Counted from the first letter of the stretch, positions 1-7,024 are shown. The stretch is 31,030 nucleotides of DNA from Candidatus Moranbacteria bacterium RIFCSPHIGHO2_02_FULL_40_12b (GCA_001784725.1 MFRX01000001.1:58825-89854); one strand, 5' to 3'. The notes: a model not told the origin generated them from the letters alone. Made by a program: numbers and translations.

Positions 1-300
1 AACTTTCTTTCAAATGTTAAAGAAGAAAAAAGCGTCAAAATTGATCCGGCGAAAAATTATCTGGAAAAAACTGGAAAACCGGCGGCCAGGCGTGATATAA
101 TAGAAGAGCAGAAAAACGACACTTATCTCGGGCCTTTCGCTTCCGGAAATATTATCGCGAAGACATGGCGTCAGGCGGAGCCGGAGGAGAACGAGAAAAT
201 TTTGTCCGAGGCGATAAAATCGGTAGTTACCGGAGACGCCACCACTGCTTCCGCTTTGTCCACGGCCAGCGCGAAAATATCCGCGTCGCAGGCCAAATGA
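1..300 (+). CDS. C-terminal end of an extracellular solute-binding-protein-like protein (partial)
   Basis: An open frame runs from the first base to a TGA at 298-300, giving 99 residues with no start in the window, so the gene begins upstream. The tail has a Trp followed by a Pro/Glu-rich stretch, then a helix of the pattern ILSEAIKSVVTG and an Ala/Ser-rich end. This resembles the C-terminus of family 1 ABC-transporter substrate-binding proteins, where a late Trp precedes the AI..V..G helix. Such a protein would bind a sugar or similar solute outside the membrane. The match is by eye on a short fragment, so the family is tentative. It lies directly upstream of the pilin cluster, separated by an inverted-repeat element. 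Confidence 0.5.
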   Translation, partial: NFLSNVKEEKSVKIDPAKNYLEKTGKPAARRDIIEEQKNDTYLGPFASGNIIAKTWRQAEPEENEKILSEAIKSVVTGDATTASALSTASAKISASQAK

Positions 301-306
301 TTATTG

Positions 307-391
307 GACTTACGCGTTTGCCTTTTCAGACATCCGATGTCTCGCGACCATAACAGCCGAAAGACATCGGATGTCCGCAAACGCGTAAGTC
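307..391. repeat. Inverted-repeat element, copy 1 of the GACATCSGATGTC family
   Basis: The outer arms are GACTTACGCGTTTG at the left and its complement at the right. Each arm then contains the near-palindrome AGACATCCGATGTCT (328-342) or AGACATCGGATGTCC (362-376). The left arm carries five extra bases (CTTTT) between the two parts. The element sits between the solute-binding-like gene and the first pilin and could form a long hairpin. A sister copy is at 1853-1944, and the core recurs at 26947-26969. Confidence 0.85.
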
Positions 392-398
392 AAAAATT

Positions 399-851
399 AT
401 GAAAAAACATAAAAATAAAATTATTCCGTTTTTATTGCTACTCATTATTTTTTCCTTTGTTTTCCCGTTAGTGGCGGACGCGGTCGGGATTGTGCCGTGC
501 GGGAGGAAAGTAGATGACCCAACGACTGCTGGTATTAATGAAACCGATAGATGCACCCTTTGCCATCTTATCATCGGTATTCAGCGAATTATTACCTACG
601 GCCGGAATATTGTGGCATTCGTAACGCTGGTAATGATTGTCATCGGGGGAATATGGTATATTTTTTCCACAGGCAACGAGCAGAGGATGGGAACAGCCAA
701 AAACATCCTTAAGACGGCGTTAACCGGATTTGCGATTGTATTTTTGGTCTGGATAACAGTTAATTATACTCTCTATTTGTTGAGCACCAAAGCCGATTTA
801 GGCATCGGAGCCACGAGCTGGGATCAATTCAAATGTGATATAGCACCCTAG
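399..851 (+). CDS. VirB2/TrbC-type pilin-like protein with CxxCH motif
   Basis: This 150-residue protein has a signal peptide (MKKHKNK then a hydrophobic run ending near VADAVG) followed by two hydrophobic helices joined by a short polar turn. The turn motif, STGNEQRMGTAKNI, corresponds to the TSAGDE..I..AKK turn shared by all the downstream pilin-like genes. This is the layout of TrbC/VirB2 pilins, small membrane proteins that assemble into conjugation or type IV secretion pili. In CPR genomes such genes occur in groups and their role is not established. The mature part has Cys pairs (PCG and CTLCH) that may form disulfides. The end, WDQFKCDIAP, extends beyond the second helix, unlike the sisters. 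No Shine-Dalgarno sequence is visible, and the start follows the repeat element by 7 bases. Confidence 0.75.
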   Translation: MKKHKNKIIPFLLLLIIFSFVFPLVADAVGIVPCGRKVDDPTTAGINETDRCTLCHLIIGIQRIITYGRNIVAFVTLVMIVIGGIWYIFSTGNEQRMGTAKNILKTALTGFAIVFLVWITVNYTLYLLSTKADLGIGATSWDQFKCDIAP

Positions 852-880
852 ATTTTTTAATAAATAATTAAAACAAACAA

Positions 881-1486
881 ATGAAAATAATACAACAAAC
901 ATCAATTGTTACTTTTTTAACCATCTTCCTTTTGCTGCCGCTGGGCGTTTCTGCCGCCACGTTAGTGGTAAGCGTACCATTTACCAATCCTATTGGTTTC
1001 ACTTCAGTTGACAATCTTCTCACTAGCTTGCTTAACAGTTTACAGGGGATAATAGTGGTGATTTCCATTATTTTTATCGTCATCGGAGCGATACTTTACA
1101 TTACTTCCGCCGGAGATGAAAAGCGAATGACCACCGCCAAGGCGGCTATCACCGCTTCAATGATTGGGCTGGCGATAGGCGTCGCGGCGCCGTCGTTTTT
1201 GAAAGAGATCTATATTATTCTCAAACCAACCGGCTCTCTCCCCACCGCTGTCGTTGCCGCTCCTTCCATTGCTACGATTGCCCTAAATACCCTCAATTTC
1301 CTTCTTGGAGTCGTTGGAGTGATAACCATAATTATGCTAGTTGTGGGGGGGATAATGTATCTAACCTCGGCCGGAAACGAAAATAAAATAGATACGGCGA
1401 AAAAGATAGTAAAATGGTCAATAGTCGGCATTGCTATCACGCTGGCCGCGCTGGTAATCGTAAAGCAAATCGCCAGCTTTTTCTGA
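881..1486 (+). CDS. Double-module VirB2/TrbC-type pilin-like protein
   Basis: At 201 residues, this protein is a tandem fusion of two pilin modules. After a signal peptide (cleavage probably after GVSAA), module 1 (about residues 53-112) carries ILYITSAGDEKRMTTAKAA. Module 2 (about residues 128-200) carries IMYLTSAGNENKIDTAKKI. Each module is helix, polar turn, helix. A normal TrbC/VirB2 precursor has one module and 90-130 residues, so this is a gene-internal duplication or a fusion of neighbours. Module 2 plus its lead-in (NTLNFLLGVVGVI) is closest to the next gene (KALNFLLSVFGVV), suggesting they arose by local duplication. It lies 29 bases after the previous gene and is probably co-transcribed. 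The membrane or pilus role is inferred from the fold pattern. Confidence 0.75.
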   Translation: MKIIQQTSIVTFLTIFLLLPLGVSAATLVVSVPFTNPIGFTSVDNLLTSLLNSLQGIIVVISIIFIVIGAILYITSAGDEKRMTTAKAAITASMIGLAIGVAAPSFLKEIYIILKPTGSLPTAVVAAPSIATIALNTLNFLLGVVGVITIIMLVVGGIMYLTSAGNENKIDTAKKIVKWSIVGIAITLAALVIVKQIASFF

Positions 1487-1573
1487 CCCTAACAAGTTAA
1501 TCCGCCAGCCCGCTTTGCCCGTCTAGACTTGGCGAAGCTGGCCGAATCGAGGTGAGCTGGCAGGACAAAGACA

Positions 1574-1843
1574 ATGAAGATAATCAATATCGCCGAAGCC
1601 GGCGTAATAACGGCCGCCCCCCGTTTTTCAGAGATCGGGCTCAAAGCGCTGAACTTTCTCTTGTCAGTTTTCGGGGTTGTTGCTATAATAGGGATAGCGA
1701 TCTCGGGAGTTATGTATCTCACTTCCAGCGGAGATGAGAAAAAAATAGAAAAAGCAAAAAAAGCGTTCGTTTATTCGGTCTACGGAATAGCTGTTGCTTT
1801 GGGCGCTATGATCATAATAAATCAGGTCGCGAAATTTTTTTAA
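1574..1843 (+). CDS. Pilin-like protein lacking a signal peptide
   Basis: This 89-residue protein has the shared module: hydrophobic helix, turn MYLTSSGDEKKIEKAKKA, hydrophobic helix ending NQVAKFF. Unlike its four neighbours it has no N-terminal signal peptide. An in-frame TGA at 1553-1555 blocks any longer reading, so ATG 1574 is the only reasonable start. The N-terminus MKIINIAEAGVITAAP looks like the mature start of a sister protein. The 85-base spacer in front (1489-1573) is GC-richer, contains repeated CCAGC/GCTGG blocks, and may be an insertion that removed the original 5' end. A weak GGCAGGA lies about 8 bases before the start. It may still insert into the membrane through its first helix, or it may be decaying. 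Confidence 0.65.
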   Translation: MKIINIAEAGVITAAPRFSEIGLKALNFLLSVFGVVAIIGIAISGVMYLTSSGDEKKIEKAKKAFVYSVYGIAVALGAMIIINQVAKFF

Positions 1844-1852
1844 TAGTTTTAG

Positions 1853-1944
1853 AACTTACGCGTTTAAAGACATCCGATGTCTTTCGGCCGCTATAGTCGT
1901 TAGACATCGGATGTCTAAAAAAACCAAATGCGTGAGGCATAAGT
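1853..1944. repeat. Inverted-repeat element, copy 2 of the GACATCSGATGTC family
   Basis: Outer arms AACTTACGCGTTT (1853-1865) and a degenerate complement near 1928-1944 enclose two near-palindromes, AGACATCCGATGTCT (1868-1882) and AGACATCGGATGTCT (1903-1917). Arrangement and sequence match the element at 307-391, but the right outer arm carries extra bases. It separates the third and fourth pilin genes. The rest of this gap (1945-2071) is AT-rich with no recognisable gene. Confidence 0.85.
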
Positions 1945-2071
1945 TTTTAAAAAAAGAGTATTTAAAATAAAAAATAAAAAAATAGAAGAAGAAGCTTATT
2001 GTATTAAGATAAGTTAACGCTTAATTCCTAATACTTTCTTCTTACTTCTTTATCTGGAAGGAGGTGGAATT

Positions 2072-2446
2072 ATGAAAAACAAAATTTTACTGAATGCGAA
2101 AAGAGCGGTCGTGGTGGCTGTGACTGCGGCGTCGCTTTTGGCTCCCGCCGTAGCGTTGGGACAGTGGACCACGGCATTACCAGCGACATCTAATCTGGCA
2201 ACTACTTCCGTAGCTGTTATCATATCAACTGTGATGCAATGGCTGTTATACATCATCGGCACTATAGCTGTAATTACCTTTATTATAGCCGGCATAATGT
2301 ATCTGACGGCGGCCGGAGACGAAGATCAGATCGGCAAGGCGAAGAAAGCCATGGTGTATGGGATCGTTGGTATTGCGGTTGCTTTGATCGGCTTAATCAT
2401 CGTTAACGTTGTTGACACTATGCTAAGGGGCACTGTTCAGAAATAA
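2072..2446 (+). CDS. VirB2/TrbC-type pilin-like protein
   Basis: This 124-residue protein has a signal peptide (MKNKILLNAKRA then a hydrophobic stretch, probably cleaved after AVALG). It also has the pilin module: a helix around VMQWLLYIIGTIAVITF, the turn IMYLTAAGDEDQIGKAKKA, and a second helix ending VNVVDTMLRG. The start is well supported by the strong Shine-Dalgarno AAGGAGGTG at 2058-2066, the best ribosome site in this cluster, which suggests high expression. It is very similar to the next gene (same VMQWLLY...GTIAVI core and R-G-T/V-VQK end), pointing to a recent duplication. A clear intrinsic terminator follows at 2472-2508. Family TrbC/VirB2 is inferred from pattern; the assembled structure is unknown. 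Confidence 0.8.
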   Translation: MKNKILLNAKRAVVVAVTAASLLAPAVALGQWTTALPATSNLATTSVAVIISTVMQWLLYIIGTIAVITFIIAGIMYLTAAGDEDQIGKAKKAMVYGIVGIAVALIGLIIVNVVDTMLRGTVQK

Positions 2447-2471
2447 ATCAAGAGGCATTTGTCATTTAAGA

Positions 2472-2508
2472 CAGCGCCGCTTTTCGCGGCGTTGTTTTAT
2501 TTTTGTTT
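2472..2508 (+). terminator. Rho-independent terminator after the fourth pilin gene
   Basis: A 9-bp GC-rich stem (CAGCGCCGC / GCGGCGTTG, one G-T pair) with the loop TTTTC is followed by a T-rich run. It ends the transcript of the 2072-2446 gene. Confidence 0.85.
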
Positions 2509-2539
2509 TAGTGTTAAAATAAAGCCAGTAAACAAAAAA

Positions 2540-2947
2540 ATGAAAAATACCAAAAAAACAATTTTACCGGTTTTTCTCCTCCTTTTTTTAGTAACTTTGT
2601 TTCTTCTGTCGGGGGAAACAATGGCGCTTACGAGTTGTATCGCCAATTTCACGGTTGTCGGAGGCGTATGCGTTCCGCTTAGCACCTATGTCGGTCTTTC
2701 CGATAAAAGCGTTGGGGACATTCTTACTGCTGTCATGCAATGGCTGCTGTATATCGTCGGCACTATCGCGGTAATCGCTTTTGTCATTTCCGGAATCCAG
2801 TATCTGACAGCGGCTGGAAGCGAAGATCAGATTGAAATCGCCAAACGGAATATGAAATGGTCGGTTGTGGGAATTACGGTGGTTCTTTCGGGACTGATAA
2901 TAATTAACTTTGTTGATGCGATATTTAGAGGAGTGGTGCAAAAATAA
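2540..2947 (+). CDS. VirB2/TrbC-type pilin-like protein
   Basis: The chosen ATG 2540 gives 135 residues beginning MKNTKKTILPVFLLLFL, a clean signal peptide. The longer in-frame reading from 2459 would run through the terminator hairpin and is rejected. The mature region has two Cys (TSCIANF, GGVCVPL), then the module with helix VMQWLLYIVGTIAVIAF, turn IQYLTAAGSEDQIEIAKRN and helix ending INFVDAIFRGVVQK. It closely matches the preceding gene, so the two are recent paralogues, but it is separated from it by a terminator and so needs its own promoter. It is the last of the five pilin-like genes and ends at the shared terminator 2972-3003. Confidence 0.8.
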   Translation: MKNTKKTILPVFLLLFLVTLFLLSGETMALTSCIANFTVVGGVCVPLSTYVGLSDKSVGDILTAVMQWLLYIVGTIAVIAFVISGIQYLTAAGSEDQIEIAKRNMKWSVVGITVVLSGLIIINFVDAIFRGVVQK

Positions 2948-2971
2948 CTAAAGTGAAAAATTTTCAATTTT

Positions 2972-3003
2972 AAAGCGCAATCATGATAGATTGCGCTTTT
3001 TTG
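2972..3003. terminator. Bidirectional intrinsic terminator between convergent genes
   Basis: The stem AAAGCGCAATC / GATTGCGCTTT with a 6-base loop is flanked by A and T runs on both sides. It can therefore stop the pilin transcript (+) and the 4765-3007 transcript (-). Confidence 0.85.
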
Positions 3004-3006
3004 CTG

Positions 3007-4014
3007 CTAAAATTTGATATCGCCTCTTTGCATTGCCATTATCATTACTACTCCGGCAACAGCAATTGAGGACATCAGATAGACAAATATCATCCATATA
3101 ATCGTCTTCGCCCAGTTGACTGATTTTTTTTCTGCCGGTTTATTGCCAGATACTCGCCTGAATAATTTTGTAATAATAATAATCAACGCGATGACTGCCA
3201 ATACTCCGATAAAATAAGGAACATATGGAGTAATTTCCGGCGGAAGCTGGGATGAAACGGCAACTGTAGCGCCAGAAATTTTTTTGATAGGCGAACGGCT
3301 GTCCCGTTCCTCTTTCATTAATTCCAGGAACTTCAGGTCTTCCGTTGTTGCTTTTTTATCATGAATTCTTTCCTTTATTTTTTCCAGCGCCTCCACATCT
3401 CTGTCGTCCACTATACTCTTTTGGAGGGTTTCAATTTCCCCGATTACTGTGTCGGATTTGGTATGGAAAAAATAATTCCAACCTGAAGTCGTGATTCCCC
3501 AGATAATAACCAGGAAAATATACGTGAAGGCGAAATTGCGAAACAATACTCCCACTATATTCCAGGAAAAAACTCCTACCGCAATAATCAAGCCGCCTGC
3601 GAGAATGACGCAGAACCACGGAAACGTAATCGGAACTGGGAAAGTTCCGATGAGGAAGAATACGAATGACAGGTAGAATAACACCTTACCTGCCAGCGCG
3701 TAAACAAATTTGAAGGACTTTTTTGTTTCTTCCCCGATCGTTTCCGGAGTTTTCAAGGTTCCGGAAGCAATTCCCCATAAGGTAGTAGCTCCGATCGGTT
3801 CCGGGCGGAATACAATAATGAGTCCCACTACCAATAGAGCGAGCGAAATAATCACATCGATTATTCCCATATGCCATCTATGTAACCAATAAGCGCCAAA
3901 GACCGCGAGAACCGTGAGTATAAGCGTCCGTGCCACTACTCGCGCGTGAAAATCTCTTATACGATTGAGAGTGTCGTTTCCTAATCCTAAAATTTCAAGA
4001 ATAATTTCAATCAT
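3007..4014 (-). CDS. Multi-pass membrane protein of unknown function
   Basis: This 335-residue protein has about seven or eight hydrophobic segments. Two lie near residues 28-70, three between about 105 and 180 (ending VIIWGITTSGWNYFF), and three between about 262 and 330. A soluble charged stretch at roughly residues 185-250 (ETLQKSIVDDRDVEALEKI...) looks helical. I recognise no family or catalytic motif. The start has a good Shine-Dalgarno (GGGAGGTAG on the minus strand) and overlaps the end of the upstream gene by 8 bases, so the pair is translationally coupled and probably functions together. The gene ends at the shared terminator. Confidence 0.7.
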   Translation of the reverse strand: MIEIILEILGLGNDTLNRIRDFHARVVARTLILTVLAVFGAYWLHRWHMGIIDVIISLALLVVGLIIVFRPEPIGATTLWGIASGTLKTPETIGEETKKSFKFVYALAGKVLFYLSFVFFLIGTFPVPITFPWFCVILAGGLIIAVGVFSWNIVGVLFRNFAFTYIFLVIIWGITTSGWNYFFHTKSDTVIGEIETLQKSIVDDRDVEALEKIKERIHDKKATTEDLKFLELMKEERDSRSPIKKISGATVAVSSQLPPEITPYVPYFIGVLAVIALIIIITKLFRRVSGNKPAEKKSVNWAKTIIWMIFVYLMSSIAVAGVVMIMAMQRGDIKF

Positions 4015-4765
4015 TTCTACCTCCCTGTAAGAATTGTTTTATTTTTGTCTTAATCTTAGGTTTCTTTCTAAATCCAATCAGTGCCCAAAAGAAACCGGGA
4101 TATCTTTCTCCTTTGACCTTAGTTCTGGCTTTCTTGATTTCTGCCAGGATTTCCTTCTTACTTTCTTCACCTGATTCTTCGAATTTTTTTAGCGCTGATT
4201 TTAATGTCGGGCTTAGATTATCGAGCATAGATTTTTTTGGTGGCGGAATCAGGGAAAAAACATTTTTCCCCTGCAGATAAGTAACGCGTTCAATGAAGGT
4301 CTGTTTAATAAGGAGTGCGGCGAGAAATTTCCTGGCTTCCCGCAAACCTTTTTCGAAATCCTTATAATCCTGTTCAATTTTAGGTCCAGATTGTCCTTTG
4401 CCCGGCTGAAGAATTTCTTTGATGTCCCGCTCAAACATTTTAACTATTTTTGCGACATAAAGGACGAAAGCCTCAGCCTGGTCTTTATTTGATTTGCGGA
4501 GCTCATCTTCAAATTTGTCAGCTGCATCCGGCAAGTTATCAGTGAGACCATAAACGGCCACTCCATAAATTATTTCATCAGAAATATCCTTTTTTGCCCC
4601 CTCTGTATCTACACTAATAATTTTTTCAACTTTCTCGCTAAGTTTTTCCGCACCTTTTTCGCTAAGTTTGTCGAAGGCCTTTTTAATCATCCATCCCAAT
4701 ACTGGTATAGCGGTTATGGTTGTCAAAAAACGGTCAATTTTTTCAATCTTCCCTGTTGTACTCAT
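4007..4765 (-). CDS. Helical, mostly soluble protein of unknown function
   Basis: This 252-residue protein is rich in Lys and Glu and is predicted mainly helical. It has heptad-like repeats near the N-terminus (KLSEKGAEKLSEKVEKI) and one weak hydrophobic stretch at residues 14-28 (TTITAIPVLGWMIKKAF). The basic C-terminus ends KPKIKTKIKQFLQGG. No family is recognised. The start is supported by AGGAGG about 6 bases upstream, and a minus-strand promoter is visible at 4890-4918. It overlaps the following membrane-protein gene by 8 bases, so a cytoplasmic partner of that membrane protein is a reasonable guess, not more. Confidence 0.65.
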   Translation of the reverse strand: MSTTGKIEKIDRFLTTITAIPVLGWMIKKAFDKLSEKGAEKLSEKVEKIISVDTEGAKKDISDEIIYGVAVYGLTDNLPDAADKFEDELRKSNKDQAEAFVLYVAKIVKMFERDIKEILQPGKGQSGPKIEQDYKDFEKGLREARKFLAALLIKQTFIERVTYLQGKNVFSLIPPPKKSMLDNLSPTLKSALKKFEESGEESKKEILAEIKKARTKVKGERYPGFFWALIGFRKKPKIKTKIKQFLQGGRND

Positions 4766-4889
4766 TTTTTCCTCCTGTTTTTAATATATTTATGAAATTT
4801 TCAAAGGACCGAAGGCCCTTAAATTACGTTGTTACATTGCTAAATTGTTATATTGTTTTTCGGCATTGTCATCACTTTGATAACATCCT

Positions 4890-4918
4890 ATTTTATCATA
4901 CATTCGGAATAAAGTCAA
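4890..4918 (-). promoter_or_regulatory. Sigma-70-type promoter for the 4765-3007 gene pair
   Basis: On the minus strand, TTGACT (4918-4913), a 17-base spacer, then TAAAAT (4895-4890). This leaves a leader of about 115 bases that includes one AT-rich ATTGCTAAATTG repeat. Confidence 0.6.
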
Positions 4919-5001
4919 CAGCAAAAAATGGCTTAAATAAAAGATAATTGTTAAATGGTTATATTGTTAAATTGTTATTCTTCTTTTAAATAATGCGTCA
5001 T

Positions 5002-5030
5002 TTGACACAATTTTATTAATCTGCTAATAT
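5002..5030 (+). promoter_or_regulatory. Consensus sigma-70 promoter ahead of the nusA operon
   Basis: TTGACA (5002-5007), 17-base spacer, TAATAT (5025-5030) preceded by TGC (extended -10). It is near-perfect in sequence and spacing. Transcription would start near 5037, just before the hairpin at 5046-5064. Confidence 0.8.
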
Positions 5031-5045
5031 GAAAATGTTTGATGA

Positions 5046-5069
5046 GGTTCGCGGAAAGCGAATCTTTTT
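5046..5069 (+). terminator. Terminator-like hairpin in the nusA leader (possible attenuator)
   Basis: Stem GGTTCGC / GCGAATC with loop GGAAA is followed by TTTTT. It begins about 10 bases after the predicted start of transcription and precedes the coding genes, so it could prematurely end the transcript. Confidence 0.6.
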
Positions 5070-5075
5070 CATTAA

Positions 5076-5501
5076 ATGGCTAAATTATTCAATTGCTCAA
5101 TGGCTAAAAACTATTTAACCCTGAATGAGATAAATGCGTATAAAGCTTCTTTTAATTTGTCGAATTATGTTTGGAATATTATTGATGGTTGGGATAAATT
5201 TTCAAAATTTACCGTCGGAAATCAATTTGTAAGAGCGATTGATTTAATTCCGGCTAATATTTTGGAGGGATTCGGAAGGTACGGCAAGAAAGACAAAATA
5301 TCATTTTACAGGATAGCCAGAGCTTCGACGTATGAGTCATTGGATTGGCTTGAAAAATCCAAGAACAGAAAACCAATAAACAAAAAAGAATATGATTATA
5401 TTTTTAAAATACTAAAAGATTTACCAAGGGAAATAAATTCACTGATAAAATACACAAATAACCATTTAACAATAAAAATTTATGGCGAAACAAAAAAATA
5501 A
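5076..5501 (+). CDS. Four-helix-bundle protein, 23S rRNA intervening-sequence (S23) type
   Basis: This 141-residue protein has the family hallmarks: a YKASFNLSNYVWNII first helix, then FVRAIDLIPANILEGFGR (the family's 'S/D-I-x-x-N-I-x-E-G-x-GR' centre), then RASTYESLDWLE. Proteins of this type are encoded in intervening sequences of some bacterial 23S rRNA genes and as scattered solo genes in CPR genomes. Their function is unknown, though the related Avd protein binds nucleic acid in diversity-generating retroelements. The first eight codons coincide with an AT-rich repeat, and a second ATG at 5100 is equally plausible. The gene is bracketed by a 16-base inverted repeat, overlaps nusA by 20 bases, and sits between the nusA promoter and nusA. 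This suggests an insertion into the nusA leader. Confidence 0.75.
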   Translation: MAKLFNCSMAKNYLTLNEINAYKASFNLSNYVWNIIDGWDKFSKFTVGNQFVRAIDLIPANILEGFGRYGKKDKISFYRIARASTYESLDWLEKSKNRKPINKKEYDYIFKILKDLPREINSLIKYTNNHLTIKIYGETKK

Positions 5502-6912
5502 GAAGAAAACCGAGGAAAGTTCCTCAATAAGGCCAAACGAGTTCGTGAGCGCTATCCAGCAGATCGCCGAGGAAAAAGGGATTTCAGACGGCAAGGTCAT
5601 TGAGACCATTGAGGCGTCTTTAGCCGCGGCTTACAAGAAGGACTATGGAAAAAAAGGACAAAACATCCGTTCGGAATTCAACCGGAAAGACGGAACTGCC
5701 AAGTTTTTTCTAGTGAAGGAAGTTGTTGATGAAACGACAAGGGAGTTTGTTGATAAGGAAGAAAGTATTAAGAATCAAGAAGAAAGCAAGAAGGCGGAGG
5801 GAAAAAAAGAGGAAAAAAAGAAAAAAGAAATTAAAGTTACGGAAGTTTCTGAAAGCGAAGTTGAGAAGCTATCACGGTTTAATCCTGAACGGGATATCAT
5901 GCTGAACGAAGCGAAAAAAATAAAAAAAGGCGCGAAAGTCGGAAACATAATTGAAACGGAACTGGAACCGAAGATGAATTTCGGACGCGTCGCGGCGCAG
6001 ACCGCGAAGCAAGTGATAATCCAGCGAATCAGGGAAGCAGAAAGGGACTCCATGTTTAAAGAATACAAGGAGAAAGAAGGGCAAGTTATTGGAGGGTCGG
6101 TGCAAAGGATTGAGGGACGGACGGTTTTTATTGATTTGGGAAAGTCCATCGGTGTCCTGTTTCCTTCGGAACAAATCAGGGGGGAAAATTACCGCATTGG
6201 ACAAAGGTTTAAGGTATATGTTATGAAAGTGGAATCCGATCCCAAAGGGCCGGGAATAACATTGAGCCGGACGCACCCGGAAATGGTAAAAAAATTATTT
6301 GAACTGGAAGTTCCGGAAATTTTTTCCGGAACTGTTGAAGTTAAATCAATCGCCAGAGAAGCGGGCTTCCGCACTAAAATAGCGGTTACTTCAAAAGAAA
6401 AAGGAGTTGATCCCATCGGTTCATGTGTCGGACAAAAAGGCACAAGAGTCCAGGCAGTGATTGACGAGCTGGGCGGAGAAAAGATCGACATTATTGAATG
6501 GAACGAATATCCGGGAAAATTCATAGCCGCATCCTTGAGCCCGGCCAAGGTCCTTTCGGCGGAAGTCAATGAGGAAACCAGGGAAGCCGAAGTCATTGTT
6601 CCGGATGAGCAGCTCTCACTGGCTATCGGAAAACAGGGACAAAATGTGCGCCTGGCGGCCAAACTCACCGGATGGAAAATAAATGTTTCCGGTTTACCCC
6701 GTGAAATTTCTGTGGAAGCGGAGAATAGCGAAGGCGCTATTTCACCGGGTGAGGAAAATAAAGAAGAGAAAAAAGAAAATAAATCCAAAGAGAAATCGGA
6801 AGATGCTAAAAAAGACAAAAAAGAAAAGGAGGAAAAAGAGCCCGTCGACGCTAAAGCGATGGCGGGTGAAGAAGAAAAGAAGGAGGAAAATAAAACTGAA
6901 GCAATTGAATAA
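5482..6912 (+). CDS. nusA: Transcription termination/antitermination factor NusA
   Basis: NusA binds RNA polymerase and nascent RNA to control pausing, termination and antitermination. The 476-residue protein shows the domains in order. They are an N-terminal polymerase-binding domain (from PNEFVSAIQQIAEEKGI), an S1 domain (about 198-270, GQVIGGSVQRIEGRTVFIDL), KH1 (about 290-355, including CVGQKGTRVQAVIDELGGEK) and KH2 (about 365-410, EQLSLAIGKQGQNVRLAAK). Two features are unusual. A Lys/Glu-rich insert of about 35 residues (near 93-130) splits the N-terminal domain, and a long charged tail (about 415-476) replaces the acidic repeats of proteobacterial NusA. The start overlaps the four-helix-bundle gene. 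The strong promoter and hairpin upstream could give autoregulation by attenuation. The family assignment is secure. Confidence 0.97.
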   Translation: MAKQKNKKKTEESSSIRPNEFVSAIQQIAEEKGISDGKVIETIEASLAAAYKKDYGKKGQNIRSEFNRKDGTAKFFLVKEVVDETTREFVDKEESIKNQEESKKAEGKKEEKKKKEIKVTEVSESEVEKLSRFNPERDIMLNEAKKIKKGAKVGNIIETELEPKMNFGRVAAQTAKQVIIQRIREAERDSMFKEYKEKEGQVIGGSVQRIEGRTVFIDLGKSIGVLFPSEQIRGENYRIGQRFKVYVMKVESDPKGPGITLSRTHPEMVKKLFELEVPEIFSGTVEVKSIAREAGFRTKIAVTSKEKGVDPIGSCVGQKGTRVQAVIDELGGEKIDIIEWNEYPGKFIAASLSPAKVLSAEVNEETREAEVIVPDEQLSLAIGKQGQNVRLAAKLTGWKINVSGLPREISVEAENSEGAISPGEENKEEKKENKSKEKSEDAKKDKKEKEEKEPVDAKAMAGEEEKKEENKTEAIE

Positions 6913-7023
6913 TTTTAAATTCTAAATTTTAAATTTCAAATCAATTTTAAATTACTAAATGTTTAATTTTTTAAAAATTTATTCATTTAGATTTCATTTA
7001 AAATTGAAAATTGAGAATTAAAA
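6913..7023. repeat. Degenerate AT-rich palindromic spacer
   Basis: The spacer between nusA and hppA begins TTTTAAATTCTAAATTTTAA and ends with an approximate complement (AATTGAAAATTGAGAATTAA). Together they form an imperfect hairpin about 110 bases long. A similar element lies at 28100-28175. No promoter or gene is evident. Confidence 0.6.
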
Positions 7024-7024
7024 T

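Larger units (their letters stand above)
4947..5473. repeat. Inverted repeats bounding the four-helix-bundle gene
   Basis: A perfect 16-base inverted repeat, ATTGTTAAATGGTTAT at 4947-4962 and its complement at 5458-5473, brackets the four-helix-bundle gene. Related AT-rich units (ATTGCTAAATTG, ATGGCTAAA) recur at 4837-4857 and 5073-5108. The right copy lies inside the 3' end of the gene, just before the nusA start. This may mark a mobile or formerly mobile unit. The 310-base gap before the gene (4766-5075) holds these repeats, two promoters and one hairpin, and nothing else that I can see. Confidence 0.6.

Noticed and set aside
399..851. CxxCH (CTLCH) in the first pilin-like protein, as a heme c attachment site
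   Set aside because: A single CxxCH in a small two-helix membrane protein with another nearby Cys is more likely a disulfide or structural motif, and no cytochrome maturation genes are present.
2459..2539. Longer start for the fifth pilin-like gene
   Set aside because: The extra 27 codons run through the intrinsic terminator of the previous gene, and ATG 2540 gives a proper signal peptide.
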